A DNA stretch of 64,000 bases, taken from assembly GCA_022822005.1 (NCBI GenBank), contig JAJECO010000061.1, positions 1-64,000 on the forward strand, written 5' to 3'. This stretch comes from Candidatus Poribacteria bacterium. Its GTDB lineage: Bacteria; Poribacteria; WGA-4E; PCPOR2b. The position numbers and the translations under genes were made by a program. Below are positions 54,207 through 63,466 of this stretch, piece by piece (position 1 is the stretch's first letter; each line of letters starts with the position of its first letter). A model generated the notes under the pieces. It saw only the letters and a program-made list of their open reading frames with translations, was not told where the DNA came from and made no database searches.

Positions 54207-54881
54207 ATGAAAGTCCTCATTACCGGTGCCGCCGGTGCCGTTGGTTCAACCCTTGTAAAAGGTATGAAAGATCGACACACGATTCGCGGACTTGACCGCT
54301 TGCCGATGCCCGATCTTGAAGACACAATCGAAGGCGATGTGGCTGACTTCGACACCATGCTCAAAGCTACGGAGGGCATGGAGGCGGTCATCCATCTTAC
54401 CGGAACCGACAGTGAGTGGGAAGCAGCCCTGCAAAGTAATTTCATTGGCACCTACAACACGCTCGAAGCTGCACGCCTGAACAGCGTAAAACGGATTGCG
54501 TATGCCAGCCGCGCTGGCGTGCTTGGTCCCTATCCGAAAAGTATCAAGCGGACAGTTGATATGCCAACCAAACCCGTTGGCAACTATACGGTTAGCAAAG
54601 TGTTCGGTGAGGCGATGGGATATTCCTACGCGAACCGATACGATATGGAATTCGTTGCCGTCCGCATCGGAAATTTTAACCGTGATAGACCATTGCCCGA
54701 ACACCCACACCATCTTGGGCATGGCGATGCAGTCCGTCTGTTTGAGCAGGCAATAACGCATCCGGACGTAAAGTTTGAGATTGTGTTTGGTGTCTCGGAC
54801 AGCAATTGGCCCCTGTATGACCTTGATCATGGACGCCTTGCAATTGGCTATTATCCCCAAGATCGCTATGAGCATAAATAG
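54207..54881 (+). CDS. uronate dehydrogenase-like SDR epimerase/dehydratase
   Basis: 224 residues, extended-SDR fold. It has the NAD loop TGAAGAVGS, GDVADFDTM, the YASRAGVLGPYP strand and the catalytic pair Tyr-x3-Lys in YTVSKVFGE. Length and the segments NFIGTYNTLEAAR-like, GNFNRDRP-like and SDSNWPLYDLDHGRLAIGYYP resemble uronate dehydrogenase (Udh), which oxidises galacturonate or glucuronate to the aldaric acid lactone. The frame is open far upstream (to 54078), but AGGAGAG lies just ahead of the ATG at 54207. Being beside an enolase-superfamily gene supports sugar-acid catabolism. Confidence 0.82.
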   Translation: MKVLITGAAGAVGSTLVKGMKDRHTIRGLDRLPMPDLEDTIEGDVADFDTMLKATEGMEAVIHLTGTDSEWEAALQSNFIGTYNTLEAARLNSVKRIAYASRAGVLGPYPKSIKRTVDMPTKPVGNYTVSKVFGEAMGYSYANRYDMEFVAVRIGNFNRDRPLPEHPHHLGHGDAVRLFEQAITHPDVKFEIVFGVSDSNWPLYDLDHGRLAIGYYPQDRYEHK

Positions 54882-54919
54882 AACCGAGATAGCAACTGTG
54901 GACTTATGGGAGCGGAACG

Positions 54920-57900
54920 GTGCGTAATATCCAACCCATTCTCGCGCTAATCATCGTCTTCTCATGTGCGTGTGCTGCGCTCTACGAGGTGATCTGGGTA
55001 CGTCAACTTATCCTGTTTTTTGGGAGTCCTGTGTTTGCAATTAGCGCAACGTTGAGTGCCTTGATAGGCGGCCTGGGGCTTGGCTGTTTCTACTTTGGGC
55101 GTTTGGCACACGAGAAAAAAACGTCGTTGCGCCTATATGCTTTTCTGGCTGCGGGTCTCGGCATCTTTGCGCTTATCTTTCCCATTCTGATGGATATTCT
55201 CAGCGCCATCTGCGTTCTCATCTACCGTGGACTGAGTGTGGGATTCCATCTCCTTTCGTTGATTCGGTTTGTCCTTTCGTTTATCGTCTTGCTTATTCCA
55301 TCAACCCTGATGGGCGGCGCGCTACTCCTACTCGGTAGGGCTGCAAAGGAAAGATGTGCCGGATTCAGAGCGGATCGCCTCTTCACAATCATAATGCTTA
55401 GCGCGAGCGTCGGTAGTATCATCGCTGGATTTCTCCTCATCCAGCTTCTGGGGATTCAAAACTCAGTCTACTTGGGTGTGATGATTAACTTCATTCTGGC
55501 AGGGATTGCTTTCGGTTTAGATCGCTCGTGGCCCGAAACTTCGGTGGACTCGCAGCAGGCTGCAAGCGATGAATCAGGAATTTCTCCAACAGGGGAAATG
55601 TCGCGAGCGGTATTATGGACATTTGCCGTTGTTGGCTTCTGTGGAACGAGTTATGCGCTCCTCTGGATGCGGATTCAGATCCCCTTTCTTGGCAACCCAG
55701 CTTACGCTTTCTCCGTTATGCTGACTACCTTACTGCTTGGCGTAGCCGTTGGCAATTTTCTATTCGCAGTGATCGCACGGCGGATCCAATCGTTCGTAAA
55801 CCTGTTCGGTTTAGTTCAGATTGGGCTGGGGCTATCTGTCGTTGCCCTTATACCTGCTTTTGGAAACCTGTATGGTATCAGCAGAGGATTACAAGCTGCT
55901 TTCGGGGTGGGGCGCTTTTGGGAATTTGCTGCTGGCTTTCTCCTGATCATTATTCCGGCTATCCTGATTGGGGCAAGTTTCCCGCTCGTGAGGCGAATCT
56001 GCGCCGCTACCGAATCGCGATCAACGGTCTACGCTTTCAGCACGATTGGTGCCCTCCTTGGACCGCTGTGTGCGGGGATTATCCTGATTCCGCTGATTGG
56101 GATACGCCCAAGCGTACTCTTAATCGCCGGATTGCATACAGTGGTCGGCTGTCTTCTGGTTCTTCGGAGTGCGGTGAAATCACAGTTTGTCAGTGGCACA
56201 GCGATTGGTGGTACTATCCTAACTGTCGGGATTGGACTGATGGTGTTGCTGTGGGGGAGTTCGCCCGCTTTTCTGAGAAACGGAACCTTTTGGTCGCAAC
56301 GCCTAAACGACACGCTCGCTGAACATACCGAAACTGTTGATGCAAACATTGCCACGTTTATGGATGACCAAGGCGTCCATCGTACCTACGTCGACAATGA
56401 CCAAATCGCTGATGGTTCCAGCCGGGGATCTGTGCCGCAGCGAATCCTCGCCCATCTGCCGCTGCTACTACATCCAAATCCTGAGCGCGTACTTGTTGTC
56501 GGGTTTGGAATGGGTATATCGGCCCATACGATGACACAGTATGGTGTACGGGTAGACGTTCTCGAAAATCCAAAGGGACTCATCGACGCTGCGCGGAAAT
56601 ACTATCATGACGTAAACCGTAACATCGTGGACAGTTCGTTGTTCAGTCACACGTTCAATGATGAGCGAAGTTATGTATTGATGACATCCGAACGATACAA
56701 TGTGATTTCCACAGGTGCGGTTCATCCGCTTGTAAGCTCGAAGGGAGCTAACCTTTACTCCGCGGATTTCTACAGATGGTGCAAGCGTATTCTCGCAGAA
56801 GATGGTATAATATGTCAATGGATACCGCTCGACCGGCTTCCGGAACCGCATCTCAAGATCATTGTGCGGACCTTTTCTGAAGTATTTCCGAATGCAACAA
56901 TGTGGTATAAATACACACCAGATTTTGCCGTCCTGATCGGTACGCCGGAGCGGCTCCAGATAAATTATCGGCGTTTCATGGAAAGGACACAGATCCCAAG
57001 AGTCCAGGAAGCACTTCTGGCTGACGGTCTTGATGGTGTTTCACTCCTCGATTCATTTATGATGAGTGAGAAGGTAGTTCGAGCGTATGCCGGCGATGCG
57101 AAAATCCATACGGACAATCACCCACGCCTGGAATTTTTCCATCCTCGTGCGCTGATAAATACAACCCATAAAAACATCGAAGCACTGGCGAAACATCGTG
57201 AACGCTTAACCCCCTATTTGACCAATTACGGTCAAACCATGGGTGATAAAGTTAAAGTGCGTAAGCAGATCGATCTCTATTTTGATGCGACACAAGCGTT
57301 GATTGAAGGACAAATCGAATATGCCAAAGGAGAATATGAGAAGGCTGTTGGTGTATTGAACCAAGCTGTTGCCATTAATCCGGATGATATGACGATTCGG
57401 TCTAATCTTGGTGTTGCTGTGGTATTGGCAAACAGCGATTATCAAGAGGAACTCAAGGAGACGGAAAAAGCCATTAAACAGGTACTACAAAGCAACCCGC
57501 GGGATGTACAGAAACAGGTTGAATTGGGAATCACCTACGAGCTGCAGGGCGAATTGGCAAAGGCAGCGGACGCGTTTGAAGAAGCACTTAAATATGATCC
57601 GAATCGGCCAGAACTCTATTCGTTGCTCGGTCCGATTTATGAACGTCAAGAGCAGTACGATGACGCGTTACGTACATACCAGCGGCTTGAAAAATTAGAG
57701 CCAAATCTTCCCGCTATCATTTTCGGTGCAATGGCATCGATTTACCATTTTCATAAGAAGATGCTTCCCGAAGCGCTTAAATATGCCCAGAAGGCGTTGG
57801 CGGCGGATGCAGATTCTTGGCGTGTGCATAACCTGCTGGGGGTTATCTATACAGATCAGAAGGAGTTTGGACGCGCAATCGATGCTTTCAAAGCCGCGAT

Positions 57901-58084
57901 GCGACTGGCGCCAAATGAGCCGATGTCGCACAGCGATCTCGCTAAAGTATATCTCGCCCAAGGTAAGTACGATGTGGCACTGAAATCGGTTGAAACAGCG
58001 GTGCGCCTCGCACCACGCGATCCATACTTTCAGGAGCAGCGACGTCAGATCCAAGCGGTAATCCCGTCAAGCAAAAATGAGTAG
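54920..58084 (+). CDS. fused multi-helix membrane / spermidine-synthase-like / TPR protein
   Basis: 1054 residues in three parts. Residues 1-475 form about 13-14 membrane helices. Residues 480-790 are a Rossmann domain of the spermidine synthase family, with VLVVGFGMGIS (524-534) and GANLYSADFYRW. Residues 795-1054 are about six TPR repeats. Fused forms of this family usually show an acidic residue after the fourth strand (D/EP); here it reads STGAVHP, so aminopropyl transfer is doubtful. The membrane part resembles a transporter or flippase-like scaffold. Role unknown. The start is a GTG at 54920 with GGAG 8 bases ahead, 38 bases after the SDR gene. Confidence 0.85.
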   Translation: MRNIQPILALIIVFSCACAALYEVIWVRQLILFFGSPVFAISATLSALIGGLGLGCFYFGRLAHEKKTSLRLYAFLAAGLGIFALIFPILMDILSAICVLIYRGLSVGFHLLSLIRFVLSFIVLLIPSTLMGGALLLLGRAAKERCAGFRADRLFTIIMLSASVGSIIAGFLLIQLLGIQNSVYLGVMINFILAGIAFGLDRSWPETSVDSQQAASDESGISPTGEMSRAVLWTFAVVGFCGTSYALLWMRIQIPFLGNPAYAFSVMLTTLLLGVAVGNFLFAVIARRIQSFVNLFGLVQIGLGLSVVALIPAFGNLYGISRGLQAAFGVGRFWEFAAGFLLIIIPAILIGASFPLVRRICAATESRSTVYAFSTIGALLGPLCAGIILIPLIGIRPSVLLIAGLHTVVGCLLVLRSAVKSQFVSGTAIGGTILTVGIGLMVLLWGSSPAFLRNGTFWSQRLNDTLAEHTETVDANIATFMDDQGVHRTYVDNDQIADGSSRGSVPQRILAHLPLLLHPNPERVLVVGFGMGISAHTMTQYGVRVDVLENPKGLIDAARKYYHDVNRNIVDSSLFSHTFNDERSYVLMTSERYNVISTGAVHPLVSSKGANLYSADFYRWCKRILAEDGIICQWIPLDRLPEPHLKIIVRTFSEVFPNATMWYKYTPDFAVLIGTPERLQINYRRFMERTQIPRVQEALLADGLDGVSLLDSFMMSEKVVRAYAGDAKIHTDNHPRLEFFHPRALINTTHKNIEALAKHRERLTPYLTNYGQTMGDKVKVRKQIDLYFDATQALIEGQIEYAKGEYEKAVGVLNQAVAINPDDMTIRSNLGVAVVLANSDYQEELKETEKAIKQVLQSNPRDVQKQVELGITYELQGELAKAADAFEEALKYDPNRPELYSLLGPIYERQEQYDDALRTYQRLEKLEPNLPAIIFGAMASIYHFHKKMLPEALKYAQKALAADADSWRVHNLLGVIYTDQKEFGRAIDAFKAAMRLAPNEPMSHSDLAKVYLAQGKYDVALKSVETAVRLAPRDPYFQEQRRQIQAVIPSSKNE

Positions 58085-58205
58085 ACGGGGAACTGACCGA
58101 GAAGCATCAGGATCAATCGAAGAAAAGTAGGGAATGAAGGTTAAAGAAATAATCAGGTAGAACTATTTCGATCTTTACATTTGATAAAGGGGTAACTGGT
58201 AGAAA

Positions 58206-59471
58206 ATGCAGATTCAATCACCAAAAGGGACGAGAGATATCCTCCCTTCAGAAATTCAAACATGGCAGTGGGTTGAACAAGCCGCACGGTCTGTTTTTGG
58301 CACCTACGGGTATCAGGAGATTCGCACGCCAATTTTTGAAAGCACAGACCTTTTCGTGCGTGGCGTCGGTGATACCACCGACATCGTTGAAAAAGAGATG
58401 TATACCTTCAGTGACAGGGGCAATCGCAGCGTCTCATTGCGTCCAGAGGGCACCGCATCAGTGGTCCGCGCCATGCTCCAGAATCGTTTAATGGACGGTG
58501 CCAGTGTCTTAAAATTTTACTATATCGGTCAGATGTTCCGCTATGACCGTCCACAGGCGGGACGGTATCGCGAGTTTTGGCAGGTTGGGATCGAAGCGTT
58601 TGGAGCGGATTCGCCTGCAATCGACGCAGAGATTATCGCAGCGGGACACCAATTTTTCTCGACGCTTGGCATCAAAGACCTCACGTTACACATCAACAGC
58701 ATCGGCGATCCGGTCTGTCGTCCGAAATATGTTGAAGATCTGACAGCGTATGTGAAGGAGCATCTTGACAAGCTGTGCGGAAAATGTTATGCGCGCCATG
58801 AACGAAATCCGATGCGGATCTTGGATTGCAAAGAGAGCGGTTGTCGTGCCGTTGTCGCCAACGCGCCGCTTATATCTAACTATTTGTCTGACGCCTGCCG
58901 TGAGAACTTTGATATGGTAAAGAGCTATCTCGACAGACTAAAAATTGACTATCACGAAGATCCATACGTCGTCAGAGGATTGGATTACTATTCTCGAACC
59001 GCGTTTGAATTCACAGCTGGCGGTCTGGGTGCACAAAATGCAATCGGTGGTGGGGGTCGATATGACTATCTTGCGGAAGAAATAGGAGGTACTCCAACCC
59101 CCGGCATTGGATTCGCGCTCGGCATGGATCGGATTATGATTGCGCTTGAATCGCAGGACGTTACAGTGCCAACCTCTGCGCCGGTGGATGTCTATCTCGC
59201 GGTGTTAGGAGACGTAGCGATGCCTATAGCCCTGCGGTTAGCGCAAGAACTTCGTGAAAATGGGGTCAAAACTGACCTTGAGTATAAAGGGCGCGGCTTG
59301 CGTGCACAGATGAGGACTGCAAACAAATTGAACGCACAGTATGTCGTCATGATTGGCGAAGATGAGATTAACAATGCAGCCGCGACAGTGCGGGATATGG
59401 GAAGCGGTGATCAGCAATCAGTTGCGTTCCAACAGTTAGCGGAAATTCTGCGTGAGAAGGTAGATCGCTAG
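58206..59471 (+). CDS. hisS: histidyl-tRNA synthetase
   Basis: Class II aminoacyl-tRNA synthetase charging tRNA-His, 421 residues, normal length. Motif 2 region RYDRPQAGRYREFWQ, the histidine-A site VRGLDYYSRTAFE and GGGGRYDYLAEEIGG, and motif 3 GIGFALGMDRI are all intact. A C-terminal anticodon-binding domain starts near residue 325. GGGGTAACTG precedes the ATG. It is followed 76 bases later by aspS; the hisS-aspS order is common in bacteria. Confidence 0.98.
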   Translation: MQIQSPKGTRDILPSEIQTWQWVEQAARSVFGTYGYQEIRTPIFESTDLFVRGVGDTTDIVEKEMYTFSDRGNRSVSLRPEGTASVVRAMLQNRLMDGASVLKFYYIGQMFRYDRPQAGRYREFWQVGIEAFGADSPAIDAEIIAAGHQFFSTLGIKDLTLHINSIGDPVCRPKYVEDLTAYVKEHLDKLCGKCYARHERNPMRILDCKESGCRAVVANAPLISNYLSDACRENFDMVKSYLDRLKIDYHEDPYVVRGLDYYSRTAFEFTAGGLGAQNAIGGGGRYDYLAEEIGGTPTPGIGFALGMDRIMIALESQDVTVPTSAPVDVYLAVLGDVAMPIALRLAQELRENGVKTDLEYKGRGLRAQMRTANKLNAQYVVMIGEDEINNAAATVRDMGSGDQQSVAFQQLAEILREKVDR

Positions 59472-59547
59472 AATGTAATTGATTGGTTTTATCGCCTTAA
59501 AGGATGAGATTGTATCTTTTATAAATCGAAGGAGAGAATCTAAAGTA

Positions 59548-61326
59548 ATGCCTGAAATGAAACGTACACACTTTTGCGGAGAACTACGGCTTGCCGATGC
59601 CGGTGAATCGGCGCGACTCACCGGTTGGGTATCTCGCCGTCGAGATCACGGCGGTGTCATTTTTGTAGACCTTCGTGATCGAACCGGAATCACGCAGGTG
59701 GTCTTTGATCCGATAATTGATCCCGAAGCACACCGGGCTGCGGGCGCGATTCGCAACGAATTTGTGTTAAGCGTCAGCGGAAAGGTGCGCGAGCGGGGAG
59801 AAGGCTTGACCAACCCCAACCTCCTTACCGGCGAGATAGAACTGGCGACGGATGAATTGGAAATCTTAAATGTTGCGCGGACACCACCATTTGCTGTCGA
59901 GGACGATATCGATACAGCCGAGGATGTTCGTATGCAGTACCGATACGTTGACCTTCGCCGTCCAAAAATGCAGGAGATGCTACAGATTCGGCACAAAGCA
60001 ACCCTTGCTGCACGGAGATACATGGACGAGCAAGGCTTCCTTGAGATTGAGACGCCAATCTTGATGAATAGTACACCAGAGGGGGCGCGTGATTTTCTGG
60101 TGCCAAGTCGGCTCAACCCCGGCAAATTCTATGCCTTGCCACAATCACCGCAGCAGTTCAAGCAACTATCAATGATGAGCGGTATAGATCGTTATTTCCA
60201 GATCGCGCGTTGTTTCCGTGACGAAGATACCCGCGCAAATCGGCTTCTTGAATTAACGCAGCTTGATATTGAAATGTCCTTCGCAACCCGAGAAGATGTC
60301 ATGGAAGTGACGGAAGGATTATTCAAGAGAATCTTTGAAGAAGCGGTTGACATTCCCATCCCTACACCGTTCCGCCGTATGCCTTACAGTGAAGCAATGG
60401 AACGATACGGCACCGATAAGCCTGATACACGTTTCGGACTGGAGCTCTCTGATCTCTCTGATCTGGTGGCGGACTGTGATTTCAAGGTGTTTACGGGTGC
60501 CTTGGCAAACGAAGGGCAGGTAAAAGGGCTTGCTGTTCCCGGTGGAGCGTCACTCTCTCGCAGGGAGATAGATAATCTCACAGAGTTTGTCGCCATTTAT
60601 AGAGCAAAGGGGTTAGCATGGATTAAGGTAACAGAGGAAGGCGCTTTTGAATCAAGTATCGTCAAATTTTTCAGCGAAGATACTCTCAAGGCAGTTAGCG
60701 AGCGGATGAGTGCCCAGCCGGGTGATCTAATGGTATTTGTGGCTGACAAACCGCAGATTGTCGCGGATGCACTTGCAAGCCTGCGCCTGCATCTCGGCGA
60801 AAAACTCGAATTGATTGATTATGATCGCTTTGATTTCCTGTGGATTATCGATTTTCCCCTGTTTTTCTGGGATGAAGAGGAGAATCGCTACGAACCTTCT
60901 CAACATCTCTTCACCATGATGCCTGAGGAAGATATTCCGCTGCTGGATACCGATCCGGGGAAAGCGAGAGGTCTACAATACGACCTAATTATCAACGGAG
61001 AAGAGTGCGCCGGTGGTAGCATCAGAATTCACCGATGGGAGCTCCAACAGAAGATATTTGAAATCATGAAGATCAAACCTCAAGAGGTAACCGAGCGGTT
61101 TGGATACTTCGTTGAAGCGTTGCAATACGGAACACCGCCGCATGGCGGTATTGCTTCGGGGTTAGATCGGATGATGATGATGATGACCGGCGAAAAAAAT
61201 ATCCGTGAAGTCACCGCGTTTCCGAAGACACAGAACGGATTGTGTCTGCTCACCGTTGCTCCTTCTGAAGTTACCGACGAACAGCTTGAGGAATTGTCGA
61301 TCCAGGTTGATGTGGCTGAGAGTTAA
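59548..61326 (+). CDS. aspS: aspartyl-tRNA synthetase
   Basis: Bacterial-type AspRS of 592 residues. It has the N-terminal OB-fold (TGWVSRRRDHGGVIFVDLRD), the class II catalytic core (ARCFRDEDTRANR motif 2; GIASGLDRMMMMM motif 3) and the GAD insertion domain between. It charges tRNA-Asp; whether it also mischarges tRNA-Asn cannot be judged here. The frame is open to 59479, giving a non-homologous extension. GGAGAG at 59531 and family alignment favour the ATG at 59548; the ATG at 59557 is an alternative. Confidence 0.97.
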   Translation: MPEMKRTHFCGELRLADAGESARLTGWVSRRRDHGGVIFVDLRDRTGITQVVFDPIIDPEAHRAAGAIRNEFVLSVSGKVRERGEGLTNPNLLTGEIELATDELEILNVARTPPFAVEDDIDTAEDVRMQYRYVDLRRPKMQEMLQIRHKATLAARRYMDEQGFLEIETPILMNSTPEGARDFLVPSRLNPGKFYALPQSPQQFKQLSMMSGIDRYFQIARCFRDEDTRANRLLELTQLDIEMSFATREDVMEVTEGLFKRIFEEAVDIPIPTPFRRMPYSEAMERYGTDKPDTRFGLELSDLSDLVADCDFKVFTGALANEGQVKGLAVPGGASLSRREIDNLTEFVAIYRAKGLAWIKVTEEGAFESSIVKFFSEDTLKAVSERMSAQPGDLMVFVADKPQIVADALASLRLHLGEKLELIDYDRFDFLWIIDFPLFFWDEEENRYEPSQHLFTMMPEEDIPLLDTDPGKARGLQYDLIINGEECAGGSIRIHRWELQQKIFEIMKIKPQEVTERFGYFVEALQYGTPPHGGIASGLDRMMMMMTGEKNIREVTAFPKTQNGLCLLTVAPSEVTDEQLEELSIQVDVAES

Positions 61327-61468
61327 TCGCATTTCTGGAGCGGTGCACTCTCATTTATACGTCTGTTTTACGAAACCTATCCTAGACATTTGACGTTCTT
61401 ACTTAGGGAGTTTTGTTTCCAGACAATGCTAGGTCAGTGCGTCTAGTAACCTGCGTCAGATTGAATAC

Positions 61469-62341
61469 ATGCCTCCTGACAAAATGGTAAAAATGGAGAT
61501 ATCTGCGGTGAGGGAAGATATCCATTTCAATCCAGAAGATCAACAGTTCATTGACCGAGCCTCAGATTTTTGCCAACAAGTGGGCGAACGTGCAGTCCTT
61601 ATGTTGGTTGGGAGTCGTGCCGCTAACTTTGCCGATGGATGGTCGGATCTTGACCTGTGTATCATTGGTGATAAGCGATACCTTTCTGATGAAGATCGTA
61701 ACACTTATGAACGAAGCCGACAACTCTTCGTCGATCGGGGTGATTATGAAGCCCACTGGTCGTTTTTTGACGAAGGTGACCTACGGGCCTGGTTGGAAAC
61801 ATGGCCAAGTGAGATGATGTGGCTTATTGCCACCTCACAGACTCTCTACGGTTGTTCAAGTGCCGCTGAAGAACTGAAGGATCGCTATCGGCTTTATCCG
61901 ATAGATGTCGCGGAGAGCAAGTTAAAGTGGATGTTTGGCAAGTATTATTACTCACAGCGCGGTCCCTTGGCTATGGCAGCGCGGGGGCACGTGGAGATGG
62001 CATTTGTTGCAGTTGGAAACGTTATCGAGTTCCTCTGTAAAATTTGCTGTGTTGCTGACAGACAGCCATTTCCCTACAGCAAATGGCTGGTTGAAGCAGC
62101 TAAACAAACACGACTGGGCGCAATGGTATATCCCTCGATTCAACTAGCGGTCGGTGGAATTGAAGACTTTCTCAACTCACCGACTGATCGTCACTGGCGC
62201 GACTGGGTGCCGGTAAAAGAATTGCGAGCGACGTTGCCGATTGTTCAAAGCAAATTGAAACAGCTGGGTTGGGGTTGCAATTGGATTGACAATCCGGAGA
62301 GGGTTTACTTTGAGGAGACGGTAAAACGACCTGCGCCCTGA
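61469..62341 (+). CDS. nucleotidyltransferase-domain protein (polymerase beta-like)
   Basis: 290 residues. The N-terminal part has the nucleotidyltransferase signature Gly48-Ser49 (LMLVGSRA) followed by Ser59-Asp60-Leu-Asp62 (two metal-binding acids) in GWSDLDL. The C-terminal half is helical and of DUF4037-like appearance. Such proteins transfer a nucleotide to a small molecule or protein, as in antibiotic nucleotidyltransferases; the acceptor is unknown. The start is uncertain: ATGs at 61469, 61484 and 61493 all lack a clear ribosome site. It stands alone between aspS and ddl. Confidence 0.75.
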   Translation: MPPDKMVKMEISAVREDIHFNPEDQQFIDRASDFCQQVGERAVLMLVGSRAANFADGWSDLDLCIIGDKRYLSDEDRNTYERSRQLFVDRGDYEAHWSFFDEGDLRAWLETWPSEMMWLIATSQTLYGCSSAAEELKDRYRLYPIDVAESKLKWMFGKYYYSQRGPLAMAARGHVEMAFVAVGNVIEFLCKICCVADRQPFPYSKWLVEAAKQTRLGAMVYPSIQLAVGGIEDFLNSPTDRHWRDWVPVKELRATLPIVQSKLKQLGWGCNWIDNPERVYFEETVKRPAP

Positions 62342-62443
62342 ACACCCACGAGCTAGAATCAGAACGCCAAATGGATGTATCGGGCATGACTCTTGCACGG
62401 AGCCCTATATGATTTCTAATGACGACGAAGGAGAGTTCTTGAG

Positions 62444-63409
62444 ATGGACAGAGAGCAATTGCTTGAAAAACGGATTGCGGTGTTGATGGGGGGGCGATCG
62501 GGTGAAAGACAGGTGTCGCTCCGATCTGGGGCGCGGATCGCTGACGCACTTCAACGGCTCGGTGCAGATGTGGTGAGAATTGATCCAATCGACCTTGATT
62601 GGATCGAGCGTATGCGAGATGCTTCGATTGAAATTGTATTTCTGGGGGTACATGGAAAAGGTTGCGAGGATGGAACGATTCAAGGTGTGCTGGAGGCGTT
62701 CGAGTTTAGCTATACCGGTTCCGGGGTATTGCCAAGCGCGTTGGCGATGAATAAGACCATGACCAAACGGGTGCTATCAACGCTGGACATTCCAACGCCC
62801 GATTACCTCGCAGTGGACCCAAACCAAAATCTGGATCTGCAATGCGAGGAAGCAATCGATCGTTTGGGACTACCGGTTGTCCTGAAACCTGCATCGGAAG
62901 GATCAAGTATTGGGGTCTCGATTATTTCCGAGCGATCAGAGATCAAGCGGATTGCCTATAAAACCCAACATCAGTTCGGGGATATTCTATTTGAACGATA
63001 TATTCAAGGCCAAGAGGTCACGGTTGGGCTTCTGGGGATCAATGAAAACCTTCGCGCGCTACCTGTGCTAGAGCTAGTTCCTAAACGGGAGTTTTACGAC
63101 TATGAAGCAAAATATACCGAAGGGATGACCGAGTTCATTATTCCTGCAAGGCTGTCCGACTCCCTAACCCAAGAGGTACAGGAGATCGCACTGGGGACGC
63201 ATCAAGCAGTGGGCTGTTGGGGGTACTCAAGAGTGGATATGTTAGTCGATAACGCTGGGCAACCTTACGTGATGGAAATTAATACATTGCCAGGATTGAC
63301 TGATCTAAGTGATCTACCAGCACAAGCGGCAGCAGCGGAAATGTCTTATGATGAACTGATTTATGAAATCTTAACAAGTGCGCAGATGCGTTTAGTTGCC
63401 TCCGATTAA
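62444..63409 (+). CDS. ddl: D-alanine--D-alanine ligase
   Basis: ATP-grasp ligase that makes D-Ala-D-Ala for peptidoglycan, 321 residues, normal length. N-terminal signature VLMGGRSGERQVSLRSG (with the Glu and Ser that bind the first D-Ala), VFLGVHGKGCEDGTIQG, LKPASEGSSIGVS and the C-terminal metal site MEINTLPGLT are intact. AAGGAGAG precedes the ATG. It shows the cell has a peptidoglycan wall. No other mur gene is close by. Confidence 0.97.
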   Translation: MDREQLLEKRIAVLMGGRSGERQVSLRSGARIADALQRLGADVVRIDPIDLDWIERMRDASIEIVFLGVHGKGCEDGTIQGVLEAFEFSYTGSGVLPSALAMNKTMTKRVLSTLDIPTPDYLAVDPNQNLDLQCEEAIDRLGLPVVLKPASEGSSIGVSIISERSEIKRIAYKTQHQFGDILFERYIQGQEVTVGLLGINENLRALPVLELVPKREFYDYEAKYTEGMTEFIIPARLSDSLTQEVQEIALGTHQAVGCWGYSRVDMLVDNAGQPYVMEINTLPGLTDLSDLPAQAAAAEMSYDELIYEILTSAQMRLVASD

Positions 63410-63466
63410 TATTGACCCAGTTATGGTTGGAGATACCCCGGTTTCAGCTCCCCACGTTCAGACCAC

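Noticed and set aside
59479-59547. N-terminal extension of aspS
   Set aside because: The extra 23 codons have no homology to AspRS and lie upstream of the ribosome site.
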